NCBI GenBank assembly: GCA_910577945.1
Contig: CAJTNI010000001.1
Location: forward strand, 162,871 to 226,870
Source of the DNA: an uncultured Christensenella sp.
GTDB lineage: Bacteria; Bacillota; Clostridia; Christensenellales; Pumilibacteraceae
DNA length: 64,000 nucleotides
Direction of reading: 5' to 3'
In this document: positions 18,149 to 26,158 of the stretch, piece by piece
How positions within the stretch are numbered: position 1 is the first letter of the stretch
Layout: every line of letters begins with the position of its first letter
Notes under the pieces: model-generated
What the model was told of the DNA's origin: nothing
What the model saw: only the letters and a program-made list of their open reading frames with translations
Database searches by the model: none
Made by a program: the position numbers and the translations under genes

Positions 18149-18975
18149 TACCGTCTCCTTTTATCGAGCGCGGAGGTAGACCCGATAATTTCTGTTATTT
18201 GCTCCGTCACTGCGCCCTGCCTTGCGCGGTTGTATTCAATCGACAGCGCCGCAATCATTTCGTCGGCGCTGCGGGTGGACGCGGACATCGCCGCGCGCCT
18301 TGCCATATGCTCGGCGGCGGCGCTCGACAGCAACGCGTCGTACGCCTCGCATTCGAGATACATAGGCAATAGCCTTGCGCACACCTCGGCTGCCGACGGC
18401 TCGTATCCGTCCTCGTTTACGCGCGCCGCTGCGTCTTGCTCGCACGGCAGCACCTGCCGCACAGTCGGCGCGTATGCGGAATGCGAGGTCAACGCGTTGT
18501 ACGCGAACGACACCGACTGCGCGCCGCCGTCGTAATAAGAAAAAGCGACGTCCGCCAGCGACTTTGCATGCGCGTAATCCGCTCCGACAATCGAATCGAC
18601 AAACCTGTCATCGACGTTTTCGCGCTTACGGAAATACTCCGCCGCAGTTTTGCCTATCGGGATAATTACCGTGTCGGCGTCGATTACGCCGTCGGCGAGC
18701 CGCAAAACGTCGTGGTTGAACGCGCCGCACAAGCCCTTGTCGGCAGCCACGACGAAAACCGCTTTTCGCGCGCTACGCGGCTTTTCGGGCGGCGGCACGC
18801 AGCCTGCCGCGCTGCGCATTGTCGCGCGCACCGCGTTCACGTACTCCCGACTCGTTTCGTAGCGCTCGGTCGCCTTGCGCATTTTGGAAATGGACACCGT
18901 TTCCATCGCGCCCGTTATTTGCCGCGTCTGCTTTACAGAAACAAGCCTGCGCTTGATGTCCGAAAGGCTGTTCAT
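18148..18975 (-). CDS. atpG: F-type ATP synthase gamma subunit
   Basis: The central rotor shaft. The N-terminal helix (IKRRLVSVKQTRQITGAMETVSISKMRKA) and the C-terminal helix (ARQGAVTEQITEIIGSTSAL) form the coiled coil inside the alpha-beta ring. Between them, DKGLCGAFN is the conserved Rossmann-domain signature. Length (275 residues) is normal. It overlaps the fused atpA by 4 bp. Confidence 0.96.
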   Translation of the reverse strand: MNSLSDIKRRLVSVKQTRQITGAMETVSISKMRKATERYETSREYVNAVRATMRSAAGCVPPPEKPRSARKAVFVVAADKGLCGAFNHDVLRLADGVIDADTVIIPIGKTAAEYFRKRENVDDRFVDSIVGADYAHAKSLADVAFSYYDGGAQSVSFAYNALTSHSAYAPTVRQVLPCEQDAAARVNEDGYEPSAAEVCARLLPMYLECEAYDALLSSAAAEHMARRAAMSASTRSADEMIAALSIEYNRARQGAVTEQITEIIGSTSALDKRRR

Positions 18976-20825
18976 TTGTCGCCGTCCTTGGCGAAGAACA
19001 ACGCGAACTCGTTTACCGCGTCCTCAATCGCAAGCCCCGTTTCGACGGAAATCTCCTTGCCGTTTCGCAGTTTTTCACACACGTCGGCATGATTGATATC
19101 GAAATAACGGATAAACCGCTCCTTAAACTCGGTTATGCGCGCAACGGGAATATCCTTTAAAAGCTCCTTCGTGGTAATATACAGCAAAACGGCTTGGTGC
19201 TCGACGCGCATCGGCTTGTGCACGTCCTGCTTTAATATTTCGGCGGTGCGCTTGCCCTGTTCGAGCATGCGCTTGGTTTGCTCGTCCAAATCCGCGCCGA
19301 ACTGCGAGAACGCCGCAAGCTCGCGATATTGCGACAGGTCGATACGCAGCTTGCCCGACACCTTGCGCATAATAGGGTTTTGCGCGCTTTGACCGACGCG
19401 CGACACCGACAGTCCTACGTTAATCGCAGGACGCGTGCCCGCGTTAAACAAATCGCTCTCCAAGTAAATTTGCCCGTCGGTTATCGAAATGATATTTGTG
19501 GGAATGTACGCGGAAATATCGCCCGCCAGCGTTTCCACTATCGGGAGCGCGGTAATCGAACCGCCGCCGAGCTCGGGCGAGAGCTTTGCCGCGCGTTCGA
19601 GAAGGCGCGAATGCAGGTAGAAAATATCGCCGGGGTACGCCTCTCTGCCCGGCGGACGCTTTAACAACAAGCTCATCGCGCGATACGCCACGGCATGCTT
19701 GCTCAAATCGTCGTAAACGATTAGCACGTCCTTGCCCGCGTACATGAACTCCTCGGCGACGGCGCAGCCCGCATACGGCGCGATATACTGCAACGGCGCG
19801 CTATCCTTGGCGGTTGCGCACACCACGACGGTATAACCCATCGCGCCGTTTTCCGTGAGCGTATCGACTATCGTGGATACGGTGGACGATTTTTGACCTA
19901 TCGCCACGTACACGCAAATTACGTCCTTGCCCTTTTGGTTGAGTATGGTATCGACCGCTATCGACGTTTTGCCCGTTTGGCGGTCGCCTATAATAAGCTC
20001 GCGCTGACCCTTGCCGATAGGTATCATGGAGTCCACGGCGAGCAAGCCCGTAAGCATGGGCGTATTGACCTTGCCTCGGTCCTTGATAGCGGGCGCGGGG
20101 CATTCTATCGGGCGATATTTTTCCGCCTTGAACTCGCCCAAGCCGTCGATGGGCTTGCCCAAAGGATTTACGACGCGCCCCAAAAGCTGCTCGCCTACGG
20201 GCACGGAAACAATCATGCCCGTAGTTTTTACGAGCATGTGTGCCGAAACGCTGTCGTCGTCGTCAAGCACAATCGCGCCGACGCCGCCCTCCTCCAAATT
20301 CAAAACTATCGCCTGCGCGCCGTTTTCGATTTGCAGCATTTCCCCGTACTCGGCGGCGGAAAGCCCGTTGCATACTATAACGCCGTCGCCGCAAAACTCC
20401 ACGCTGCCCGCGTGGCTTACGTCGAAAGAGCGCTTAAACCGCGACACGCTGCCTATAAGCTCGTCGTCCACGCCCTTTTTGATATCGGCGGCGGAAAGCT
20501 CGGTGCTCGGCTTTTTTTCGGCTGCCGTGGATTTTTCGCGCTTTTCCGCATTTTTGGACGCGCGCTTTTTCCGCGTGGGCGTAGCCGCCTCCGCAAACTC
20601 GTCGCTCACCGAAAATCTCGGGTCTATCTTGTCTATTTGCGAACGCAGCGTGCCGTCGTAAAATTTATCGCCGTCGACTACGAGTATTCCGCCCAAAAGC
20701 TCTTTGTCTATCTTGTAAACAAACTCGACGCTCTCGCCCTTGTGCTTGGCGGAAAACAGCTTTTCGACGCGCTTGACCTCGGTCGCGGACAGCTCCGCCG
20801 TAGACGTAACATATATACGTGCCAT
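18972..20825 (-). CDS. atpA: ATP synthase alpha subunit with an N-terminal delta (OSCP) C-terminal domain fused to it
   Basis: At 617 residues this is about 115 longer than a normal alpha subunit. Residues about 10-70 read as the C-terminal domain of delta/OSCP: ELSATEVKRVEKLF, then VEFVYKIDKELLGGILVVDGDKFYDGTL. A Lys/Ala/Ser-rich linker (about 75-108) follows. From about 109 it is a complete alpha: N-terminal helix (ELSAADIKKGVDDEL), Walker A GDRQTGKTSIA at 280-290, the Arg finger region (INVGLSVSRVGQSAQ) and the helical C terminus. The helical N-terminal domain of delta is absent. No other atpH is present: atpF ends where this gene begins (TGATG). ATG 20825 has GGGAGG 10 nt upstream. The alpha assignment is certain and the delta part very likely. 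Confidence 0.93.
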   Translation of the reverse strand: MARIYVTSTAELSATEVKRVEKLFSAKHKGESVEFVYKIDKELLGGILVVDGDKFYDGTLRSQIDKIDPRFSVSDEFAEAATPTRKKRASKNAEKREKSTAAEKKPSTELSAADIKKGVDDELIGSVSRFKRSFDVSHAGSVEFCGDGVIVCNGLSAAEYGEMLQIENGAQAIVLNLEEGGVGAIVLDDDDSVSAHMLVKTTGMIVSVPVGEQLLGRVVNPLGKPIDGLGEFKAEKYRPIECPAPAIKDRGKVNTPMLTGLLAVDSMIPIGKGQRELIIGDRQTGKTSIAVDTILNQKGKDVICVYVAIGQKSSTVSTIVDTLTENGAMGYTVVVCATAKDSAPLQYIAPYAGCAVAEEFMYAGKDVLIVYDDLSKHAVAYRAMSLLLKRPPGREAYPGDIFYLHSRLLERAAKLSPELGGGSITALPIVETLAGDISAYIPTNIISITDGQIYLESDLFNAGTRPAINVGLSVSRVGQSAQNPIMRKVSGKLRIDLSQYRELAAFSQFGADLDEQTKRMLEQGKRTAEILKQDVHKPMRVEHQAVLLYITTKELLKDIPVARITEFKERFIRYFDINHADVCEKLRNGKEISVETGLAIEDAVNEFALFFAKDGDK

Positions 20826-21346
20826 CAGTCGGCGTCCTCCCAATCGGACAACGCCTGTTCTATAAGCGCGGCGTTATCCTTTTCCGACACCTCGCGCTCC
20901 AAAACCTTTTGCGCCACCTGCACGGCAAGGCGGTTGACGCTGTCGCGATACTCGGTGCGCAGCTGCTCCTTTTGCGTGACCGCCTCTTTCTTCGCCGCGT
21001 CTACTATGGCGCGCGCCTGCTCCTGCGCCTCGCCGATTAGCTCGTCCGCGCGTTTTTCGGCGGCTTTCGCCACCTCGGCGGCGACGCGAGCGTTCTCCAC
21101 CTTCATGTCCTCAACGATTTTATCGTACTCTGCTTTGCTATTCTCGCTCTCGGCTCTGAGTCTGTCGTTTTCGGCAAACGCGTCGTCCAAACTTTTGCGC
21201 TTGCTTTCGAGCATTTTTTTGACAGGCTTATACAGCACGGCAATCAACACCGCCGCGAGCAAAACGAAATTTCCTATATAGAATAACAGCGAACGCCAAT
21301 CGAACCCGAAAACTTCGAGAATGTTCGCCGCAAGCAGCATTTTCAT
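20825..21346 (-). CDS. atpF: F-type ATP synthase b subunit
   Basis: The peripheral stalk subunit. One membrane helix near the N terminus (SLLFYIGNFVLLAAVLIAVLY) is followed by a long charged coiled coil (residues about 45-170) rich in Ala, Glu, Lys and Arg. At 173 residues it is of standard length, so the missing delta N-terminal domain has not moved here. Its stop codon overlaps the atpA fusion start by one base. Confidence 0.94.
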   Translation of the reverse strand: MKMLLAANILEVFGFDWRSLLFYIGNFVLLAAVLIAVLYKPVKKMLESKRKSLDDAFAENDRLRAESENSKAEYDKIVEDMKVENARVAAEVAKAAEKRADELIGEAQEQARAIVDAAKKEAVTQKEQLRTEYRDSVNRLAVQVAQKVLEREVSEKDNAALIEQALSDWEDAD

Positions 21347-21364
21347 TGCGCTTTCGCTCCGTAC

Positions 21365-21631
21365 TTACATTACGATGAGCATGATTGCAACAAGCAATCC
21401 GTATATAGCCGTCGTCTCGCAAAACGCCAGACCTATAAACAGCGACGAGCGGATTTGCTTGGTCGCCTCGGGCTGACGCGCCATGCTTTCGACCGCTTTG
21501 CCCGTGGAAATACCCATGCCGATAGCCGCGCCGACGCACGCCAAAGCGGCGATACCCGCGCCGAGCGCAGTCATGCCCTCCAAGCCGAGAAACGATATAA
21601 TCGGCAACAATTCAGTGATAAACGCTTGCAT
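21365..21631 (-). CDS. atpE: F-type ATP synthase c subunit
   Basis: The proteolipid of the rotor ring: two membrane helices joined by the polar loop GKAVESMARQPEA. The ion-carrying carboxylate is Glu72 in helix 2 (LAFCETTAIYGLL). Thr73 and Tyr77 match positions used by sodium-binding c rings, but Met39 (IGMG) stands where those rings have Gln (GQG). Coupling ion is therefore uncertain, with protons more likely. Length is 88 residues. It lies between atpB and atpF. Confidence 0.95.
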   Translation of the reverse strand: MQAFITELLPIISFLGLEGMTALGAGIAALACVGAAIGMGISTGKAVESMARQPEATKQIRSSLFIGLAFCETTAIYGLLVAIMLIVM

Positions 21632-21650
21632 TGGTCAATCCTCCAAAATT

Positions 21651-22334
21651 TTATTCGATGGCTTCGTTTACGAAGTTCATTGACAAAAACATGAAAATAT
21701 ACGCCTGCATAACCGCATGGAACAGCGTAAAAATAGGCTCTAATATGACGGGCAGCACGTACGGGAACACGCCGTATACTATCTCCATGATAAGATATCC
21801 CGAAAACACGCTTCCGAACAATCGAAGCGCCATGGAGAACGGCACGACGCAGTCTGTGACGAGCGGAATTACCGCCGCATAGTGCTTTAACCGCCGCGCG
21901 CGGTGTTGCAAAAATCCCGTTACGAGCACCGCGAAAAACGTGAGCATACCGAGCACGAGATTGCAATTAAGGTCGCTGAGCGGCGAACGCAATCCCAGCA
22001 GCTCGATTAACACGCCGAACATGATAAACGCCGAACAGCAAAAATACAACGGGCCGATTGCCTTAGAGTATTTGCCCGTCAAATCTTCGGAATTTGAATC
22101 GAACAGCCCTACCGCCCACTCTATAAACATGCGAAAAGCCGAGGTATGCCTGAAATCCTTTTTCCAGCGCGGCAAAAAAAACACGCGCACCACTACCGCG
22201 AATATTATGAGCAATGCCGTAACAAGCATGCACGAAAACATCGTTGCCGTAATATCGAACCCGCCGATACTGAAAACGACTTTTGGCGCAATCGTCGGCA
22301 AGTGCAAATTCAATTCTGCGGAAAGCAAGTTCAT
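21651..22334 (-). CDS. atpB: F-type ATP synthase a subunit
   Basis: The stator membrane subunit that forms the ion half-channels. Five or six hydrophobic segments are visible. The essential Arg lies in MALRLFGSVFSGY, and QAYIFMFLS near the C terminus is the last conserved helix. I start at ATG 22334 (MNLLSAELN, 227 residues) because upstream start codons fall inside the -10 box. With that promoter the leader is only about 4 nt, so the message may be nearly leaderless. It is the first gene of the operon; no atpI is visible. Confidence 0.92.
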   Translation of the reverse strand: MNLLSAELNLHLPTIAPKVVFSIGGFDITATMFSCMLVTALLIIFAVVVRVFFLPRWKKDFRHTSAFRMFIEWAVGLFDSNSEDLTGKYSKAIGPLYFCCSAFIMFGVLIELLGLRSPLSDLNCNLVLGMLTFFAVLVTGFLQHRARRLKHYAAVIPLVTDCVVPFSMALRLFGSVFSGYLIMEIVYGVFPYVLPVILEPIFTLFHAVMQAYIFMFLSMNFVNEAIE

Positions 22335-22344
22335 ATCAACGCAA

Positions 22345-22373
22345 AGCATAGCACTTTGCATGCGAAAACGCAA
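22345..22373 (-). promoter_or_regulatory. Promoter of the ATP synthase operon
   Basis: TTGCGT (22368-22373), 17-bp spacer, TATGCT (22345-22350) with TG one base upstream (extended -10). Only 10 bp separate the -10 box from the atpB ATG. Confidence 0.65.
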
Positions 22374-22442
22374 GCGTTTTGTGACAGTTCTGACACAAAT
22401 TAAGTTGTTGTGCATGCAAAGTTTATCGACTTTATTATATGC

Positions 22443-22467
22443 AAAAAGCGCGACGCGCGCGCTTTTT
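22443..22467 (-). terminator. Terminator after yraN
   Basis: A 10-bp perfect stem (22443-22452 with 22458-22467) and 5-nt loop end in five T on the minus strand. Because the stem is flanked by A on one side and T on the other it could work in both directions. It closes the ylxM-to-yraN operon. Confidence 0.8.
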
Positions 22468-22495
22468 CGATAAAACAGCCGTCGGCGCTTTATTC

Positions 22496-22879
22496 CTAGT
22501 AATTGATAAAGCTGTCGAACGCGTTTACTATATGATTGACCTTTCTGTCGGTCAAGTACACCTCTATCACGTCACAACGCACGGGCACGCCGAACAGTCT
22601 GAATTGCTTTATATACTGCGCCGTGACCTGCGAAATCTTTTTGATTTTGTCGTGCCCGACCGCTTCGGCGGGCGCACCGTATTCGAGCGACAGCCTCGAC
22701 TTTACCTCGACGGCTATCAGCGTGCGTTCGTCCGTCGCAAAGATATCGACCTCGCCCACGTTTGTAGTGTAATTGCGGTCGAGCACGCGATAACCGTGCG
22801 TCTCCAAATATTTGACCGCCAAATCCTCGCCGCCCTTGCCGTGCGCGTTTACGCGCTTTTTACGCGATTTACCGAACAT
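22496..22879 (-). CDS. YraN family (UPF0102) endonuclease-like protein
   Basis: UPF0102 proteins have a restriction-endonuclease-like fold and an unclear role in DNA metabolism. The sequence fits: GKGGEDLAVKYLETHGYRVLDRNY, then the putative active site GEVDIFATDERTLIAVEVKSR (Asp, Glu-x-Lys), then a helical end. Start ATG 22879 (127 residues) has GAGGA about 9 nt upstream and overlaps rnhB by 11 bp. The rnhB-yraN pairing is conserved in Bacillota. Confidence 0.92.
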   Translation of the reverse strand: MFGKSRKKRVNAHGKGGEDLAVKYLETHGYRVLDRNYTTNVGEVDIFATDERTLIAVEVKSRLSLEYGAPAEAVGHDKIKKISQVTAQYIKQFRLFGVPVRCDVIEVYLTDRKVNHIVNAFDSFINY

Positions 22880-23555
22880 TGTTTTTATCCTCGCCGCCGT
22901 CGTGACGCAAAAAAGTAAGCTGAACGGACATATCGCCGACAAAGTTTTTTATAAAGCTTTGTCGGTGCTCGGGGCATGCGCCGCAGGCTTTGAGCGCGGC
23001 GATATGCGCGGGAGTGCCGTATCCCTTGTTTGCGGCAAAGCCGTATTGCGGATATTTTTCGTCAAGCTCGCGCATGTATCTATCGCGCGTCACCTTTGCT
23101 ATAATGGACGCGGCGGCGACGGCATAGCTCTTTGCGTCGCCCTTGATTACGGGCGTATACGGCACGGCTATATCCAGCCCTTTTACCGCGTCGATTACGG
23201 CGCAGTCGGGCGGAGCTTTAAGCCCCTCGACGGCGCGTTTCATTCCCAGCTTGGTCGCGTTAAGAATATTTACTCTGTCTATCGTTTTGCAGTCTATAAG
23301 CACCACGCAATAATCGGCGACCGCCGTTATTTTGTCGTACAACTCCTCGCGCGCTTTTTCGGATAGCTTTTTGCTGTCGTTTATACCTACAATGGGCACG
23401 GCGTGCGGTATTACGCATGCGCATACGGATACGGGTCCCGCCAACGGACCTCTGCCCGCCTCGTCGACGCCGCACAGCCTTGCCGCGCCGAACGCACTGT
23501 CGAATTCGATAAGCCGCGCCGTTCGTTGCAACGGCGTTTCTCTGACTTTACCCAT
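22869..23555 (-). CDS. rnhB: Ribonuclease HII
   Basis: RNase HII removes ribonucleotides and RNA from DNA hybrids. The catalytic motif GVDEAGRGPLAGPV appears near residue 30, followed by INDSKKLSEKAREELYDKI and the later acidic residues in CAVIDAVKGLDI and DRYMRELD. Length is 228 residues. It overlaps rbgA by 8 bp. Confidence 0.96.
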   Translation of the reverse strand: MGKVRETPLQRTARLIEFDSAFGAARLCGVDEAGRGPLAGPVSVCACVIPHAVPIVGINDSKKLSEKAREELYDKITAVADYCVVLIDCKTIDRVNILNATKLGMKRAVEGLKAPPDCAVIDAVKGLDIAVPYTPVIKGDAKSYAVAAASIIAKVTRDRYMRELDEKYPQYGFAANKGYGTPAHIAALKACGACPEHRQSFIKNFVGDMSVQLTFLRHDGGEDKNNVR

Positions 23556-24381
23556 CGGAGCGCTCCAATGCCAGCTTGCCGAGCCTGCCCTTGCGGAAAT
23601 CGTCTATAACGGTTTTTGCCGCGCGCTCGTAATCGTATTCGCCTCCGCGCACCTTGAACGCGCGCGCCGCCGCAATACTCTCCAAGCCCTCCGCGCCGCA
23701 AGCGACGGGTCTGCCGTAACGGCTTTCCAAAATACCCGTATCGATTGCGTTCATGCGCGCTATCAACGCTATTGCCAGCTCGGCGGGGTCGAGCACCTCG
23801 TCTTTTATGCTGCCGATAATGGCGAGATTTTCGCCTACCGTTCTATCGGTAATTTTGGGATACAGCGTGCCAGGCGTATCGAGTATATCGAGCGTATTGT
23901 CCACGCGCACCCATTTTGCCGCGCGCGTAACGCCCGCGCGGTCGCCCGTAACGAGCTGCGCCTTGCCGCTTAGGCTGTTGATTATGGTGGATTTGCCCGT
24001 GTTGGGCACGCCGATTACGATAACGCGCACGTGCTCGTTGAGCCCGCGCTTTTTCTGGCGTTCGAGAGTGGGCGCGCACGCGCGCTTGACCGTCGCGAGC
24101 AACAGCTTGCGACACGCCGTGTCCACGCCGCTAACGGTCACGGCAAAGCCGTTCTCGCTCAGTTTTTTCCGCCACCCTTCCGCAACCTCGGCGGGCACGG
24201 TGTCCGCCTTATTGAGCGCGTACACCACGGGCACGGTTATAAGCTTGTCGAATGCGGGATTAAAGCACGAACGCACCGCGCGGCAATCGAGCACGTAAAG
24301 TACGCAGTCGGAAATCTTGACGTTGTTCTCGATTTCCCGCGTCGATTTTGCCATGTGCCCCGGAAACCAATTAACGTCCAT
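23548..24381 (-). CDS. rbgA: Ribosome biogenesis GTPase YlqF/RbgA
   Basis: A circularly permuted GTPase needed for late 50S subunit assembly. The motif order shows the permutation: G4 NKAD (about residue 65) comes before G1 GVPNTGKST (about 125) and G3 DTPGT (about 165). The protein opens with the diagnostic MDVNWFPGHMAKS. ATG 24381 has GAGG about 9 nt upstream and overlaps trmD. Length is 277 residues. Confidence 0.96.
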   Translation of the reverse strand: MDVNWFPGHMAKSTREIENNVKISDCVLYVLDCRAVRSCFNPAFDKLITVPVVYALNKADTVPAEVAEGWRKKLSENGFAVTVSGVDTACRKLLLATVKRACAPTLERQKKRGLNEHVRVIVIGVPNTGKSTIINSLSGKAQLVTGDRAGVTRAAKWVRVDNTLDILDTPGTLYPKITDRTVGENLAIIGSIKDEVLDPAELAIALIARMNAIDTGILESRYGRPVACGAEGLESIAAARAFKVRGGEYDYERAAKTVIDDFRKGRLGKLALERSDG

Positions 24382-25079
24382 CGCCGCCGTCCTCTGCACT
24401 CGTATCGCGCTTTGCGTCCAACAAATCGGCGCGCCGCTCGGCGGTTATGCGCTCGCTGCACTCGCGTCTAAACCGCGCTATCTCCTTGTGATTGCCGTTT
24501 AACAGCACCTCGGGCACTTTGAGTCCCTTAAACTCGGGCGGGCGCGTGTATTGCGGATATTCCAAAAGTCCGTCCGAAAAGCTCTCGTCCTCGTGCGACG
24601 CGGCGCTGCCCAAAACGCCGTCCACAAACCGCGCCGCCGCGTCCGCCACAACCATTGCCGCAAGCTCGCCCCCCGACAGCACGTAGTCGCCTATCGAGAT
24701 TTCCCTGTCGATACAAAGCTGCAAAACGCGCTCGTCCACGCCCTCGTAGTGCCCGCACAAAAGCAAAAGCTTGTCGCATGCGGCAAGCTCGCGCGGTTTT
24801 ATCGGAGAACCGTTCGCCCTTGGGCGACATGTACACGCGCAAATACTCGTGACAGGGGTCGACCGCTTCGATACAATCGTAAATGGGCTGCGCAGTCATC
24901 ACCATTCCCGCACCGCCGCCGTACGGCGTATCGTCACACTTGCCGTGACTGTCCGCTGTGTATTCGCGAATATCCACGGCGGCAAAGTCGAGCACGCCCT
25001 TTTTAATCGCTCTGCCGATTATGCTCTCGTTCATGCACTCGAACATCTTCGGGAAAAGCGTCAAAACCCTAATCTTCAT
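24371..25079 (-). CDS. trmD: tRNA (guanine37-N1) methyltransferase TrmD, interrupted by an apparent frameshift
   Basis: TrmD makes m1G37 in tRNAs and prevents +1 frameshifting. The first part (MKIRVLTLFPKMFE to YMSPKGERFSDK) lies in one frame. The second part (RELAACDKLLLLCGHYEGVDERV to the end, including EISIGDYVLSGGELA of the trefoil knot) is in another. The switch is at an A4 run on the minus strand (24797-24800). Dropping one A gives a continuous 235-residue TrmD of normal length. Since trmD is essential and both halves are well conserved, a sequencing or assembly error is the simplest explanation, with a real mutation or programmed shift as alternatives. GGAGG precedes the ATG. Confidence 0.9.
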
Positions 25080-25581
25080 ACACGGCGACCTCCGCGAGCC
25101 TTGCGCCGTCCACGCTAAGCCGCTTGCGCTCCCCGTCGAATGCCGCGTTCAGCGCCTTGACGAACGCGAACGTCATTTCCGCGCCGTCCGCGCATTCCAC
25201 CGAAAACACGTCCGCCGCGCCGAACGAATCCACCGCGCGTATTACGCCTATTTGCGTTTCGCCGTCGTCGCCGCGCGCGAACAGCGCCGCGCCGATTAGC
25301 TCCGAAATGAAAAACTCGTCGGCGGCGGGCGTCACCGCGTCGTCGCGCTCTATTTCCATGAACGCGCCGCGCAAGCCCTCGGCGGCGTTGCGGTCGTCGA
25401 TACCTACAAACTTTATGTACACGTCGCGACCGCCTACGCGCGCTTTTTCGATAAGCATGCGCTTGCCGCAGGCGTATACCGATTTGAGCACGCAAAAGCG
25501 CGACGGGTCGTCGGTTAACGGTTTAACCTTGACTTCGCCGCGCACGCCCTGCGGTTTTAAAATTTGTCCGACGGTAACCAA
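25069..25581 (-). CDS. rimM: Ribosome maturation factor RimM
   Basis: RimM helps mature the head of the 30S subunit and binds ribosomal protein S19. The N-terminal beta-barrel begins VTVGQILKPQGVRGEVKVKPLTDDPSRF, the family signature. A PRC-barrel C-terminal domain follows (FFISELIGAALF...IGVIRAVDSFGAADVF). Length is 170 residues. It lies between khpA and trmD and overlaps trmD by 11 bp. Confidence 0.95.
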   Translation of the reverse strand: MVTVGQILKPQGVRGEVKVKPLTDDPSRFCVLKSVYACGKRMLIEKARVGGRDVYIKFVGIDDRNAAEGLRGAFMEIERDDAVTPAADEFFISELIGAALFARGDDGETQIGVIRAVDSFGAADVFSVECADGAEMTFAFVKALNAAFDGERKRLSVDGARLAEVAVYED

Positions 25582-25582
25582 G

Positions 25583-25801
25583 CTATTCGTCGATTTCCAC
25601 GGTGCAGTTTCTGCCCGCCTTAATCGACGCCGCCTTTACCACCGAGCGAATGGCTTTGATTATCCTGCCCTGCTTGCCTATAACCTTGCCCATGTCGTCC
25701 TTTGCGACCCTGACGGTGATTACGTCACCGTCCTCGGTAACAGACACGTGCTCCTTGTCGTCCACAAGCGAGGTGACAATGTAGCTAACAAGCTCCGTCA
25801 T
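25583..25801 (-). CDS. khpA: KH-domain RNA-binding protein KhpA (YlqC)
   Basis: A 72-residue single KH domain with the GKVIGKQGRIIKAIRSVVKAA motif (GxxG loop: GKQG). KhpA pairs with KhpB/Jag in other Firmicutes and affects cell division and RNA levels; KhpB is not in this window. It is found in its standard place between rpsP and rimM. Confidence 0.93.
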   Translation of the reverse strand: MTELVSYIVTSLVDDKEHVSVTEDGDVITVRVAKDDMGKVIGKQGRIIKAIRSVVKAASIKAGRNCTVEIDE

Positions 25802-25804
25802 TTA

Positions 25805-26095
25805 TTATTCCGCCTTCTTTTTCTTATCGACCTTGGTCTTTTGCGTGGACTTTTTGGTCTCCAAAACGCCCGCTTTCACCAAAAGCGCGCGCGCGGTGTC
25901 GGTAGGCTGCGCGCCGTTCTTAATCCACTGCTTGGATTTTTCCACGTCGAGTTTGAGTCCGTCGTCAAGGTGCGGGTCGTACGTGCCGAGCACTTCGATA
26001 AATCTGCCGTCGCGCGGCGAGCGGGAGTCCGCCACGATTACGCGGTAAACGGGATTTTTGTGGTCGCCCATGCGGGTAAGTCTGATTTTAACCAT
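25805..26095 (-). CDS. rpsP: 30S ribosomal protein S16
   Basis: The N terminus VKIRLTRMGDHKNPVYRVIVADSRSPRDGRFIE is typical S16. A Lys-rich tail (after about residue 80) is an extension seen in many clostridia. ATG 26095 is preceded by AAGGAG. Length is 96 residues. It lies downstream of ffh with a 63-bp gap. Confidence 0.97.
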   Translation of the reverse strand: MVKIRLTRMGDHKNPVYRVIVADSRSPRDGRFIEVLGTYDPHLDDGLKLDVEKSKQWIKNGAQPTDTARALLVKAGVLETKKSTQKTKVDKKKKAE

Positions 26096-26158
26096 GATAT
26101 TTTTCTCCTTGAAAGGTTTATTGACTGTTCGAGTAGCCGTTTTCGGCGGCATAGCGCG

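Noticed and set aside
20825..21346. b-delta fusion of the mycobacterial type as the explanation for the missing atpH
   Set aside because: AtpF is 173 residues and ends normally; the delta-like sequence is at the front of alpha.
24371..24766. Separate 131-residue methyltransferase gene
   Set aside because: It is the second half of trmD after the frameshift, not an independent gene.
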